Origin: Campylobacterota bacterium
Lineage (GTDB): Bacteria; Campylobacterota; Campylobacteria; Campylobacterales; Sulfurovaceae
Length of the DNA stretch: 8,351 nucleotides
Assembly: GCA_013153675.1 (NCBI GenBank)
Contig: JAADEA010000173.1
Coordinates: forward strand, 1-8,351
Direction: 5' to 3'
Of this stretch, positions 1 to 5,660 are shown in pieces. How positions within the stretch are numbered: the stretch's first letter is position 1; each line of letters begins with the position of its first letter. Under the pieces are notes generated by a model. That model ran no database searches and was not told the origin of the DNA. It saw only the letters and a program-made list of their open reading frames with translations. A program made the translations under genes and the position numbers.

Positions 1-1
1 A

Positions 2-70
2 ATAAGTAATCATTATGATATTAGAGGTGATAATATAGTTTCTGCTAAATTTAAGATCTTTCTTCCTTAG
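2..70 (+). CDS. Partial: C-terminal tail of probable 5-formyltetrahydrofolate cyclo-ligase
   Basis: Only the last 22 codons are present, ending in TAG at 68-70. The reading frame starting at base 2 is open from the window edge and contains HYDIRGDNIVSAK, which resembles the C-terminal pattern of 5-formyltetrahydrofolate cyclo-ligases (YDI..D.I.T.K). From memory, this gene lies directly upstream of rny in Campylobacter, which supports the call. The family converts 5-formyl-THF to 5,10-methenyl-THF using ATP. The stop lies 40 nt before the rny start, so the two genes could share a transcript. The tail is too short to be sure; it may belong to another protein. Confidence 0.4.
   Translation: MSNHYDIRGDNIVSAKFKIFLP
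28..36 (+). promoter_or_regulatory. Candidate extended -10 promoter for the rny operon
   Basis: TGA followed by TAATAT fits an extended -10 element (TGN then TANNAT). A transcript would start near base 43, inside the end of the upstream gene, giving a leader of about 67 nt before rny. No -35 is evident. Such hexamers are common in AT-rich DNA, so this is only a candidate; rny may simply be transcribed from the upstream gene. Confidence 0.22.
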
Positions 71-110
71 ACTTTTTGGTTCTTTCTGCCAATATTAATT
101 AGGAGATTTT

Positions 111-1595
111 ATGGAATATATTATTGCGGTGGTTGCCCATTTTATAGGAATTGGAATTGGCTTTTTTATAGCTAAATTTATTTTTAATCAAAGCTTCCAA
201 GAGTATGAGATGGAGGCTAAGGCTAAAGCTAAAGCAATAGAGCAAGAGGCAAACTCCTTATTGCAAGATACTAAATTAAAAATTAAAGAAGAAGAGTTAA
301 AACTAAAACAAAAAGAAGAGAGTCTACTTCAAAAAGAGAGCTCTTTAGAAGAGAGAGAAAGAGATTTAATGTCTCAAAGGAGAGTAGTTGAGGAGTTAAA
401 ATCAAGAGTTGATGAGCTTAGAAGAAGAAATGAACAAAAGAGAGAAGAGCTTTTAAATGCCCTTGAAAAAGTTGCTTCTATGACAAAAGAGGAAGCAAAA
501 AATCTATTAATTAAAGAGATGGAGAATAAGTTAGAGCTTGAGTTAGCATCTCGTTTTAGAAAAAGAATTAAGAGTGCTGAAGAGAGCGCAGAAAAAAGAG
601 CCAATGAGATTTTAGCTCAGGCTACAACAAGGTATGCTGGGGAGTTTGCAGGTGAAAGATTAATAAATACTGTAACATTGCCAAGTGATGAGCATAAAGG
701 TAGAATTATAGGAAAAGAAGGTAGAAATATTAAAACATTAGAGCAGCTATTAGGGGTAGATATAATTATTGATGATACACCAGGAGTAATTGTAGTAAGT
801 AGCTTTAACCTTTATAGAAGAGCAATTGCAACAAGAGTAATAGAGCTTTTAGTAGAAGATGGAAGAATACATCCAGCAAGAATTGAAGAGATACATGAAA
901 AGGTTCAAAAAGAGTTTGAGCAAAAGATTTTTGAAGAGGGAGAAAAAGTTGTTATAGATTTGGGATTATATCCAATGCATGAAGAGCTTATCAAGCTAAT
1001 AGGTAGATTAAAATATAGAGCAAGTTTTGGTCAAAATGCTTTAGCCCACTCTTTAGAGGTTGCAAGACTTGCTAAAGTTATGGCAGCTGAAATGGGAGGG
1101 GATGAGAAATTGGCTCTAAGAGCCGGATTATTACATGATATTGGAAAGGCTTTAACACAAGATTTTGGAGGTTCCCATGTGGAGCTTGGGGCTGAGGTTT
1201 GTAGAAAATATAATGAGCATCCAATTGTAATTAATGCTATCTATGCTCATCATGAGCATGAAGAGCCTCAGAGTATAGAGGCTGCTGCAGTTTGTGCAGC
1301 AGATGTTTTAAGTTCTGCAAGACCAGGTGCAAGAAGAGAGGTTTTAGAGAGTTTTGCAAAAAGGGTAAAAGAGATAGAAAATATTGCACTCGAACAAGAG
1401 GGAGTAATTCAAGCATATGCTATTAATGCAGGAAGGGAGGTGAGAGTCTTTGTAGATGCTGGTGTGGTAGATGATGATTATGCAGTATTTATTGCTCATA
1501 AGATTGCTCAAGAGATTGAAGAGAAAGTGCAATATCCAGGAGAAATCAAAGTTACTTTAATTAGACAAAAAAGAGTAGTTGAATATGCAAGATAG
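111..1595 (+). CDS. rny: Ribonuclease Y
   Basis: Membrane-anchored endoribonuclease that starts mRNA decay by internal cleavage. At 494 residues it is close to the usual length of about 520. Visible in order: one N-terminal transmembrane helix (about residues 3-25); a long charged coiled coil (about 30-170); a KH RNA-binding domain with the GRIIGKEGRNIK loop at 197-208; and an HD metal-dependent phosphohydrolase domain with H313 (AHSLEVA), the H342-D343 pair (LLHDIG) and D398 (AAD), all expected metal ligands. The C-terminal end is the family-typical region following the HD domain. The ATG at 111 has an AGGAG site at 101-105 with suitable spacing, and it gives the expected membrane anchor. 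It leads a probable operon with the next three genes. Nothing is broken or missing. Confidence 0.97.
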   Translation: MEYIIAVVAHFIGIGIGFFIAKFIFNQSFQEYEMEAKAKAKAIEQEANSLLQDTKLKIKEEELKLKQKEESLLQKESSLEERERDLMSQRRVVEELKSRVDELRRRNEQKREELLNALEKVASMTKEEAKNLLIKEMENKLELELASRFRKRIKSAEESAEKRANEILAQATTRYAGEFAGERLINTVTLPSDEHKGRIIGKEGRNIKTLEQLLGVDIIIDDTPGVIVVSSFNLYRRAIATRVIELLVEDGRIHPARIEEIHEKVQKEFEQKIFEEGEKVVIDLGLYPMHEELIKLIGRLKYRASFGQNALAHSLEVARLAKVMAAEMGGDEKLALRAGLLHDIGKALTQDFGGSHVELGAEVCRKYNEHPIVINAIYAHHEHEEPQSIEAAAVCAADVLSSARPGARREVLESFAKRVKEIENIALEQEGVIQAYAINAGREVRVFVDAGVVDDDYAVFIAHKIAQEIEEKVQYPGEIKVTLIRQKRVVEYAR

Positions 1596-1604
1596 GAGGG
1601 TAAA

Positions 1605-1889
1605 ATGAGAGATAAAATTGAAGCTCATATGAGAATGGAGGAGAGATATGAGGGATTATCTTTAATTTATGGGGATAGTAAAGAGCTTAGAGAAAAAATA
1701 TTAAATGCAATTGAAAAGGTAAAGAAAGAGACAAATCTAAAGCCATTTGTATTTGAAAAGATTTCACAAGATGAACCAGATATTCAATCTTTTTATATAG
1801 AGTTTCATGATGACTATCACAGAGAAGGCGGAGATTTTTTTGAGAGGCTTTTAAAAGAGTTAAATATTAAATGTGAAAAGGATATATAA
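1605..1889 (+). CDS. Uncharacterised small acidic protein, 94 aa
   Basis: I do not recognise this protein. It is 94 residues long, rich in Glu, Asp, Lys and Arg with a net negative charge, and has no signal peptide or membrane helix, so it is probably cytosolic. The first half (about 1-45) looks helical. The middle has alternating hydrophobic residues (KPFVFEKI, SFYIEF) suggesting beta strands, and a helix ends the protein, consistent with a small alpha/beta fold. One cysteine (C90) lies near the end. Its ribosome site AGGAGG (1594-1599) overlaps the rny stop codon and lies 5 nt before the ATG; in-frame ATGs at codons 9 and 11 are less well placed. Its stop shares one base with the next start codon. 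It is clearly a real gene, tied to rny by position; no function is inferred. Confidence 0.85.
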   Translation: MRDKIEAHMRMEERYEGLSLIYGDSKELREKILNAIEKVKKETNLKPFVFEKISQDEPDIQSFYIEFHDDYHREGGDFFERLLKELNIKCEKDI

Positions 1890-2419
1890 TGAAAAGATTA
1901 ATTGCTATATTTTTATTCTTTTTTGCTTTTGTATATGGTGCTAATAACTCTCCAATAGTGGTATTAGAGACAACAAAAGGAAATATTGAGCTAAAGTTAT
2001 ATCCAAAAGTTGCTCCTTTGGCTGTGGAAAATTTTCTTGGACTTGTAAAAAAGGGCTATTATAATGGGGTTATTTTTCATAGAGTAATTAAGGGATTTAT
2101 GATTCAAGGTGGAGATCCAACAGGTACAGGAATGGGAGGAGAGTCAATTTGGCATAAAGAGTTTAAAGATGAGATAGATCCAAATATTAAATTTGATAGA
2201 CCTTTTTTATTAGCTATGGCTAATAGAGGACCAAATACAAATGGTAGCCAATTTTTTATTACAGTAGCTCCAGCTCCATGGTTAAATGGACATTATACTA
2301 TTTTTGGAGAGGTAGTAAAAGGAAAGGATGTAGTTTTAAAAATAAATTCTCTTCCTACTTCAAGAGGAGATAGACCAATAGAGAGGGTATATATTAAAAG
2401 AGCTTATATAAAGAAATAG
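1889..2419 (+). CDS. Secreted cyclophilin-type peptidyl-prolyl cis-trans isomerase
   Basis: Catalyses cis-trans isomerisation of Xaa-Pro bonds, here probably assisting protein folding in the periplasm. Residues 1-17 form a signal peptide (KR, a Phe/Leu/Ile-rich core, then VYG before ANN), with no lipobox cysteine. The cyclophilin domain covers about 23-174. Its active-site signature is intact: R65, F70, M71 and Q73 in the FHRVIKGFMIQGGDP motif, A111-N112 and Q121, F123 in NTNGSQFF, and W131-L132. The histidine found in human cyclophilin A at position 126 aligns with Y136 here, as in many bacterial members. The ATG overlaps the preceding stop (TAATG), with AAAAGGA at 1876-1882, so translation is probably coupled. 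A ppiA-like role is likely, but no exact symbol is assigned. Confidence 0.95.
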   Translation: MKRLIAIFLFFFAFVYGANNSPIVVLETTKGNIELKLYPKVAPLAVENFLGLVKKGYYNGVIFHRVIKGFMIQGGDPTGTGMGGESIWHKEFKDEIDPNIKFDRPFLLAMANRGPNTNGSQFFITVAPAPWLNGHYTIFGEVVKGKDVVLKINSLPTSRGDRPIERVYIKRAYIKK

Positions 2420-2424
2420 AAGAG

Positions 2425-3324
2425 ATGGATTTAGATACTCTAAAAAAAGAAAGAAGCAAATGGTTAAAGTGGAAAAATATTGCTCCCAAAAAAGAGCTTA
2501 TTGACTCGATTGAATATAGCGCTATTGGAGTAGAGTTAAAAGATACTATAAAGATAGTTTTAGATAAAGATTATGAGCAAAAGTATCAAAAAAGAATTGA
2601 AGAGATTGCAAAAGAGCTTATTCCTTGGAGAAAGGGACCTTTTCAAATTGGCTCTTTATTTATAGATAGTGAGTGGAGAAGTTATATCAAATATAATCTT
2701 TTAGAGAAATTTTTTAATTTAAAAGATAAAGCAGTAGCAGATGTTGGCTGTAATAATGGTTACTATCTTTTTCGAATGTTAAAAGAGAAGCCAAAAAGGT
2801 TGGTGGGCTTTGACCCCTCTCCTCATTATTATTTACAATTTTATTTTTTAAATAATTTTATACAAGCACCTATTGATTATGAACTTTTAGGAGTAGAGCA
2901 CCTTGAGTTATTTAAAGAGGAGTTTGATACTATCTTTTGTCTTGGAGTTTTGTATCATAGAAGAGATCCAATTGGAGCTCTTAAGAGCTTATATAAAGCT
3001 CTTAGAGATAAAGGAGAGCTATTTTTAGATACATTTATGATTGATGGAGATAGTGAGGTTGCTTTAACTCCAAGAGATAGATACTCAAAAATTCCAAATA
3101 TATATTTTATACCAACTAAGAGGGCGCTTGAGAATTGGTGTTTGAGAGCTGGATTTAAAAGTGTGGAAATATTGGCAATAAAAGAGACTACTTTAGATGA
3201 ACAAAGAAAGACCAGCTGGATTAGTGGAGAGAGTTTAGATGATTTTTTAGATCCTAATAATCCCAATTTAACGGTAGAAGGATATCCAGCTCCTAAAAGA
3301 CTCTATATTAGGGCTATTAAGTAG
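2425..3324 (+). CDS. cmoB: tRNA U34 carboxymethyltransferase CmoB
   Basis: Transfers a carboxymethyl group from carboxy-S-adenosyl-methionine (made by CmoA) to 5-hydroxyuridine at tRNA wobble position 34, forming cmo5U and widening codon reading. It has 299 residues against about 323 in E. coli, shorter mainly at the N-terminus. Recognition rests on the signature IPWRKGPFQIGSLFIDSEWR (66-85), the SAM-fold motif VADVGCNNGYYLFRM (104-118), GFDPS (128-132), the GVLYHRRDP stretch (174-182) and the C-terminal EGYPAPKR (285-292). K70, Y177 and R292 correspond, by my alignment from memory, to E. coli residues that bind the carboxy group. It starts 5 nt after the cyclophilin stop with only a weak AAGAG upstream, so translation may depend on the preceding gene. 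cmoA is not in this window. Confidence 0.95.
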   Translation: MDLDTLKKERSKWLKWKNIAPKKELIDSIEYSAIGVELKDTIKIVLDKDYEQKYQKRIEEIAKELIPWRKGPFQIGSLFIDSEWRSYIKYNLLEKFFNLKDKAVADVGCNNGYYLFRMLKEKPKRLVGFDPSPHYYLQFYFLNNFIQAPIDYELLGVEHLELFKEEFDTIFCLGVLYHRRDPIGALKSLYKALRDKGELFLDTFMIDGDSEVALTPRDRYSKIPNIYFIPTKRALENWCLRAGFKSVEILAIKETTLDEQRKTSWISGESLDDFLDPNNPNLTVEGYPAPKRLYIRAIK

Positions 3325-3331
3325 ATTAAGC

Positions 3332-3347
3332 TAAAATTTAAATTTTA
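3332..3347. repeat. 16-bp perfect AT palindrome after cmoB
   Basis: TAAAATTTAAATTTTA equals its own reverse complement and is followed by a T-rich run (TTTTTAAATAAGC), 8 nt after the cmoB stop. It could be a weak terminator stem for the upstream operon or an operator for the downstream regulator. In DNA this AT-rich, such a palindrome can arise by chance. Confidence 0.3.
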
Positions 3348-3370
3348 TTTTTAAATAAGCAATATTTAGA

Positions 3371-3377
3371 TATAAAT
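3371..3377 (+). promoter_or_regulatory. Candidate -10 element upstream of the response regulator
   Basis: TATAAAT is the best -10-like sequence in the 163-nt gap before the regulator gene, preceded by an AT-rich tract as is usual for Campylobacterota sigma-70 promoters. A start near 3384 would give a leader of about 100 nt containing the small ORF and the inverted repeat listed below. A second, weaker candidate is TATAGT at 3444-3449, which would give a leader of about 30 nt. Neither has a clear -35. Confidence 0.35.
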
Positions 3378-3398
3378 TCGTTATCAATTGTCACTTTT

Positions 3399-3476
3399 AT
3401 GTTATTTGAAATTGCAAAAGCTTTGGCTGCAGTTCTTTTGAAATATAGTGTAGTTGAGTCTATATTTAGACAATAG
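3399..3476 (+). CDS. Possible 25-aa upstream ORF in the regulator leader
   Basis: An ATG-to-TAG frame encodes a peptide of 25 residues beginning MLFEIAKALAAVLLK, plausibly an amphipathic helix. Its stop overlaps the weak ribosome site of the regulator gene, 11 nt before that ATG and in a different frame, an arrangement that would allow translational coupling. No ribosome binding site precedes its own ATG, and in AT-rich DNA a short open frame is not rare. It may be a leader peptide, or it may not be translated. Confidence 0.2.
   Translation: MLFEIAKALAAVLLKYSVVESIFRQ
3458..3471. repeat. Short inverted repeat just upstream of the regulator start
   Basis: The arms GTCTA and TAGAC are separated by TATT, 16 nt before the regulator ATG and next to its ribosome site. 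It could be an operator half-site pair for autoregulation or a small RNA hairpin that tunes translation. The 5-bp arms are short, so this is tentative. Confidence 0.25.
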
Positions 3477-3487
3477 GGTGAGAGTAG

Positions 3488-4147
3488 ATGAGAATATTGA
3501 CTATTGGTTTTGATGAGGAATTGGCTAAAGAGGTAGAAGAGGAGATAGGACGCTATTTTATCTGCATAGTAGATTGTGCAGAAGATCTATATGATGCTAC
3601 AAACTTTACCTACTTTAGGCACTATGAGTTGGTAATTATTGTAGATGAAAAATCAAGATTTGCTTTAGAGCGTTTTATTAACGATATTAAAAAGAAAAAG
3701 ATGGAGACAAAAATCATCATCTTAACAGATGATGTAAAGGCTCAAAAGGAGTTTTTCTCTTTAGGTGTGGATGATGTGGTTACTAACCATATATTTGAGC
3801 CAGATTTAATAGCTGCAAGAGTATTGGCTAATATGAGAAATCTTCATGGAAGAAGAATTGATATTGGAAAATTAACAATTGATATTGAAAATAAACGCAT
3901 AGAGTATGATGATAAAATTGTTAGTTTAAATGGTAAAACATTCGATATTTTAGCATATTTGGCTTTAAGAAAGCAAAGAGTCTTCTCAAAAGATGAGATT
4001 ATTAATGCACTTTGGGAAGAGCCAGAGTATGTAAGCGATAATACAGTTGAAGTTGCTATTAATCAAATTAGAAAGAGATTGAAAAATATTTTAGGTTTTC
4101 AAGTGATTCATACAGTAAGAAGAAGGGGCTATAAATTTAATTATTAG
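3488..4147 (+). CDS. Orphan OmpR-family response regulator, HsrA/CosR-like
   Basis: DNA-binding transcription factor of 219 residues: receiver-like domain (about 1-118) and winged-helix DNA-binding domain (about 124-218). The C-terminal part (LWEEPEYV, NTVEVAINQIRKR, TVRRRGYKF) closely matches HsrA (HP1043) of Helicobacter and CosR of Campylobacter, essential regulators of homeostasis and oxidative stress that act without phosphorylation. The receiver is degenerate. The usual phospho-acceptor position is V52, with D53 shifted by one; the acidic pocket is reduced to D9; the conserved lysine is replaced (VTNHIFEPD, 98-106), while T80 remains. No histidine kinase lies nearby. The ATG at 3488 has a weak GGGTGA site at 3476-3481. 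The gene stands alone after a 163-nt leader, and its stop overlaps that of the convergent bpt gene. Strict orthology with HsrA is likely but unproven, because the N-terminal half is divergent. Confidence 0.9.
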   Translation: MRILTIGFDEELAKEVEEEIGRYFICIVDCAEDLYDATNFTYFRHYELVIIVDEKSRFALERFINDIKKKKMETKIIILTDDVKAQKEFFSLGVDDVVTNHIFEPDLIAARVLANMRNLHGRRIDIGKLTIDIENKRIEYDDKIVSLNGKTFDILAYLALRKQRVFSKDEIINALWEEPEYVSDNTVEVAINQIRKRLKNILGFQVIHTVRRRGYKFNY

Positions 4148-4902
4148 CCCTTTTTCCACTCTTTCCAATTTGGCTCTTTATCAAGAGGTGGAAAATCTTC
4201 AAGAATCTCCATTGGTTCAAATCTCTCTTTATATTTAAAAGCTTTGCATCCATCTACCCAATATCCAAGATATATCCATTTTTTATTATACATTTTAGCA
4301 AGTTTTATTTGTACTAAAAGAGAAAAAATTCCAAGGGATAGCTTATCATATGGAGGATATGGGTCATAAAAGAAGTAAATTGCGCTAATTCCATCATCTA
4401 ATATATCAATTAAATCTACTCCAATTAATCTATCTTTATCATAAAAAAGCACCTCTTTACCAAATTGGTGAGCCCCTTCTACAAAGTTTTCAAAATATTC
4501 TCTTGCAGAGATATTTTTCCCTCTCCATCCATCTTTATGATGTTTAAAGTAGTGATATTTATGGTATAAGTTTAGATGTTCTGATGTAATTGTGGGAGAT
4601 TGTATAAAAATATCTATATTTTTATTTCTTTTAATAATTCTTCTTAGAGATTTTGTTAATTTAAAATTTTCCACATCAATTCTTACGCTTTTACATTCAC
4701 TGCATCCATTACATATAGGATGAAAATAGTAATTTCCAAATCTTCTCCATCCCCTTTTTATTACAGCGCTATTAAACTCCTCATTTGCCTCTGAAGTATA
4801 TTTATAATACATTCTTACCTTCTTATTTGGCAAGTAAGAGCACTCATAATCTAATGTGCAAAAATCGGTTGATTGTGGATATAAAATCTTTTTCTCTTTC
4901 AT
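4144..4902 (-). CDS. bpt: Aspartate/glutamate leucyltransferase (Bpt/ATE family)
   Basis: Transfers an amino acid (leucine in characterised Bpt enzymes) from aminoacyl-tRNA to proteins with N-terminal Asp or Glu, marking them for ClpAP degradation through ClpS. At 252 residues it is full length. The N-terminal ATE domain contains CSYLPNKKVRMYY (21-33), RGWRRFGNYYFHP (50-62) and the CNGCSECKSVRI cluster (C64, C67, C70). The C-terminal acyltransferase domain contains LGYWVDGCKAFKYKERFEP (212-230). C15 and C21 are additional N-terminal cysteines; eukaryotic ATE1 is reported to bind an iron-sulfur cluster through such residues, and whether this enzyme does so is unknown. The start fits the conserved N-terminus, yet no ribosome binding site precedes it and a -10 element ends 7 nt upstream, so the mRNA may be leaderless. 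Single gene, divergent from the operon at 4956. Confidence 0.93.
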   Translation of the reverse strand: MKEKKILYPQSTDFCTLDYECSYLPNKKVRMYYKYTSEANEEFNSAVIKRGWRRFGNYYFHPICNGCSECKSVRIDVENFKLTKSLRRIIKRNKNIDIFIQSPTITSEHLNLYHKYHYFKHHKDGWRGKNISAREYFENFVEGAHQFGKEVLFYDKDRLIGVDLIDILDDGISAIYFFYDPYPPYDKLSLGIFSLLVQIKLAKMYNKKWIYLGYWVDGCKAFKYKERFEPMEILEDFPPLDKEPNWKEWKKG

Positions 4903-4909
4903 AGTAAAA

Positions 4910-4918
4910 ATAGTAGCA
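4910..4918 (-). promoter_or_regulatory. Candidate extended -10 promoter for bpt
   Basis: On the - strand, TGC then TACTAT forms an extended -10 element ending 7 nt before the bpt ATG. That places the predicted transcription start on, or within a base or two of, the start codon. There is no room for a Shine-Dalgarno sequence and none is seen, implying leaderless translation. Confidence 0.5.
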
Positions 4919-4924
4919 AATTTT

Positions 4925-4933
4925 TGGTAGAAT
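4925..4933 (+). promoter_or_regulatory. Candidate extended -10 promoter for the trmN6-ykgJ-TPR-trpC operon
   Basis: TGG then TAGAAT is a strong-looking extended -10, preceded by a T tract as is common in Campylobacterota. Transcription would start near 4940, leaving a leader of about 16 nt that contains TAAGG (4946-4950) before the ATG at 4956. Its -35 region would overlap the bpt -10 element. Confidence 0.6.
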
Positions 4934-4955
4934 TCAAAAAAAAATTAAGGCTAAG

Positions 4956-5660
4956 ATGAAAAATTTTTTATATCAGCCAAAGAGCGGTTATTGTTATAAT
5001 AGCGATTCTATTTTTTTATTCTCTTTTATAAAGAGGTTTCCAATAAAGGGTAAAGTTTTAGATGTTGGTAGTGGAGTTGGTATATTATCTATTTTAATAA
5101 AAAGATATTTTGAGTGTGATATAACTTTAATAGATAAACAAATAGAGCTTTTAAGATATGCTAAGCTAAATTTTAAAATTAATAATTTTAAAGCTCAATT
5201 TATTTGTAAAGATTTTTTAGATTATGATGGAGAGAGTTTTGATTTTATTGTATCAAATCCCCCTTTTTATAGCAGTAATGGAATTTTATCTAAAGATAAA
5301 GTATTAAATATTGCAAGATATGATATGCATCTTCCATTAAGGGATTTTTTACAAAAAGCTTCAAAACTTCTTAAAAATAGAGGCTATTTAATTTTTTGTT
5401 ATGATGCAAAGAGAATAGATTATATACTTAAGTATCTAAAAGAGTTTAATATTAAGGCTAAAGAGATTAGATTTATGCACTCAAAGATTGATAGATCTTC
5501 AAAGGTTGTATTAATAGCTGCACAAAAAAATAGTAGAAGTGATGTGGAGATATTGCCTCCTTTTGTGGTTTTTGAAAATGACTCTTACTCTAAAGAGGCG
5601 AAAGAGGCATTTAAAATAGCAAATACCCACTCAATTAAAGGAGATTTTTGTGTTGATTAA
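4956..5660 (+). CDS. trmN6: TrmN6-like tRNA1(Val) A37 N6-methyltransferase
   Basis: SAM-dependent N6-adenine methyltransferase; characterised members methylate A37 next to the anticodon of tRNA1(Val). Length is 234 residues (E. coli 245). Visible features: a family-typical N-terminal segment YQPKSGYCYNSDSIFL (6-21); SAM-binding motif VLDVGSGVG (34-42); the acidic D60 after strand 2 (TLID); D86 in CKDF; and the catalytic NPPF tetrad (101-104), which marks amino-group methylation. The ARYDMHLPLRDF stretch (120-131) and the late RFMHSK...SKVVLIAA segment (172-189) match the TrmN6/YfiC pattern rather than HemK/PrmC or RsmC. TAAGG at 4946-4950 supports the start. It is first in a four-gene operon and overlaps ykgJ by 11 nt. 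The exact tRNA target is inferred from the family. Confidence 0.82.
   Translation: MKNFLYQPKSGYCYNSDSIFLFSFIKRFPIKGKVLDVGSGVGILSILIKRYFECDITLIDKQIELLRYAKLNFKINNFKAQFICKDFLDYDGESFDFIVSNPPFYSSNGILSKDKVLNIARYDMHLPLRDFLQKASKLLKNRGYLIFCYDAKRIDYILKYLKEFNIKAKEIRFMHSKIDRSSKVVLIAAQKNSRSDVEILPPFVVFENDSYSKEAKEAFKIANTHSIKGDFCVD

Noticed and set aside
374..604. 76-codon open frame on the - strand, Ser/Leu-rich
   Set aside because: It is the antisense shadow of the rny coiled coil (AGA/GAG codons read backwards); it has no ribosome site, and the + strand gene is certain.
1344..1532. 62-codon open frame on the - strand within rny
   Set aside because: It lies entirely inside the rny C-terminal coding region, with low-complexity composition and no start signals.
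2955..3266. 103-codon open frame on the - strand within cmoB
   Set aside because: Antisense to an unmistakable CmoB; its Ser/Leu-rich translation is typical of reversed AT-rich coding sequence.
3325..3487. Riboswitch or small RNA in the longest gap of the left half
   Set aside because: I looked for conserved stems and known aptamer patterns and saw only short AT-rich repeats; nothing supports a structured RNA beyond the elements listed.
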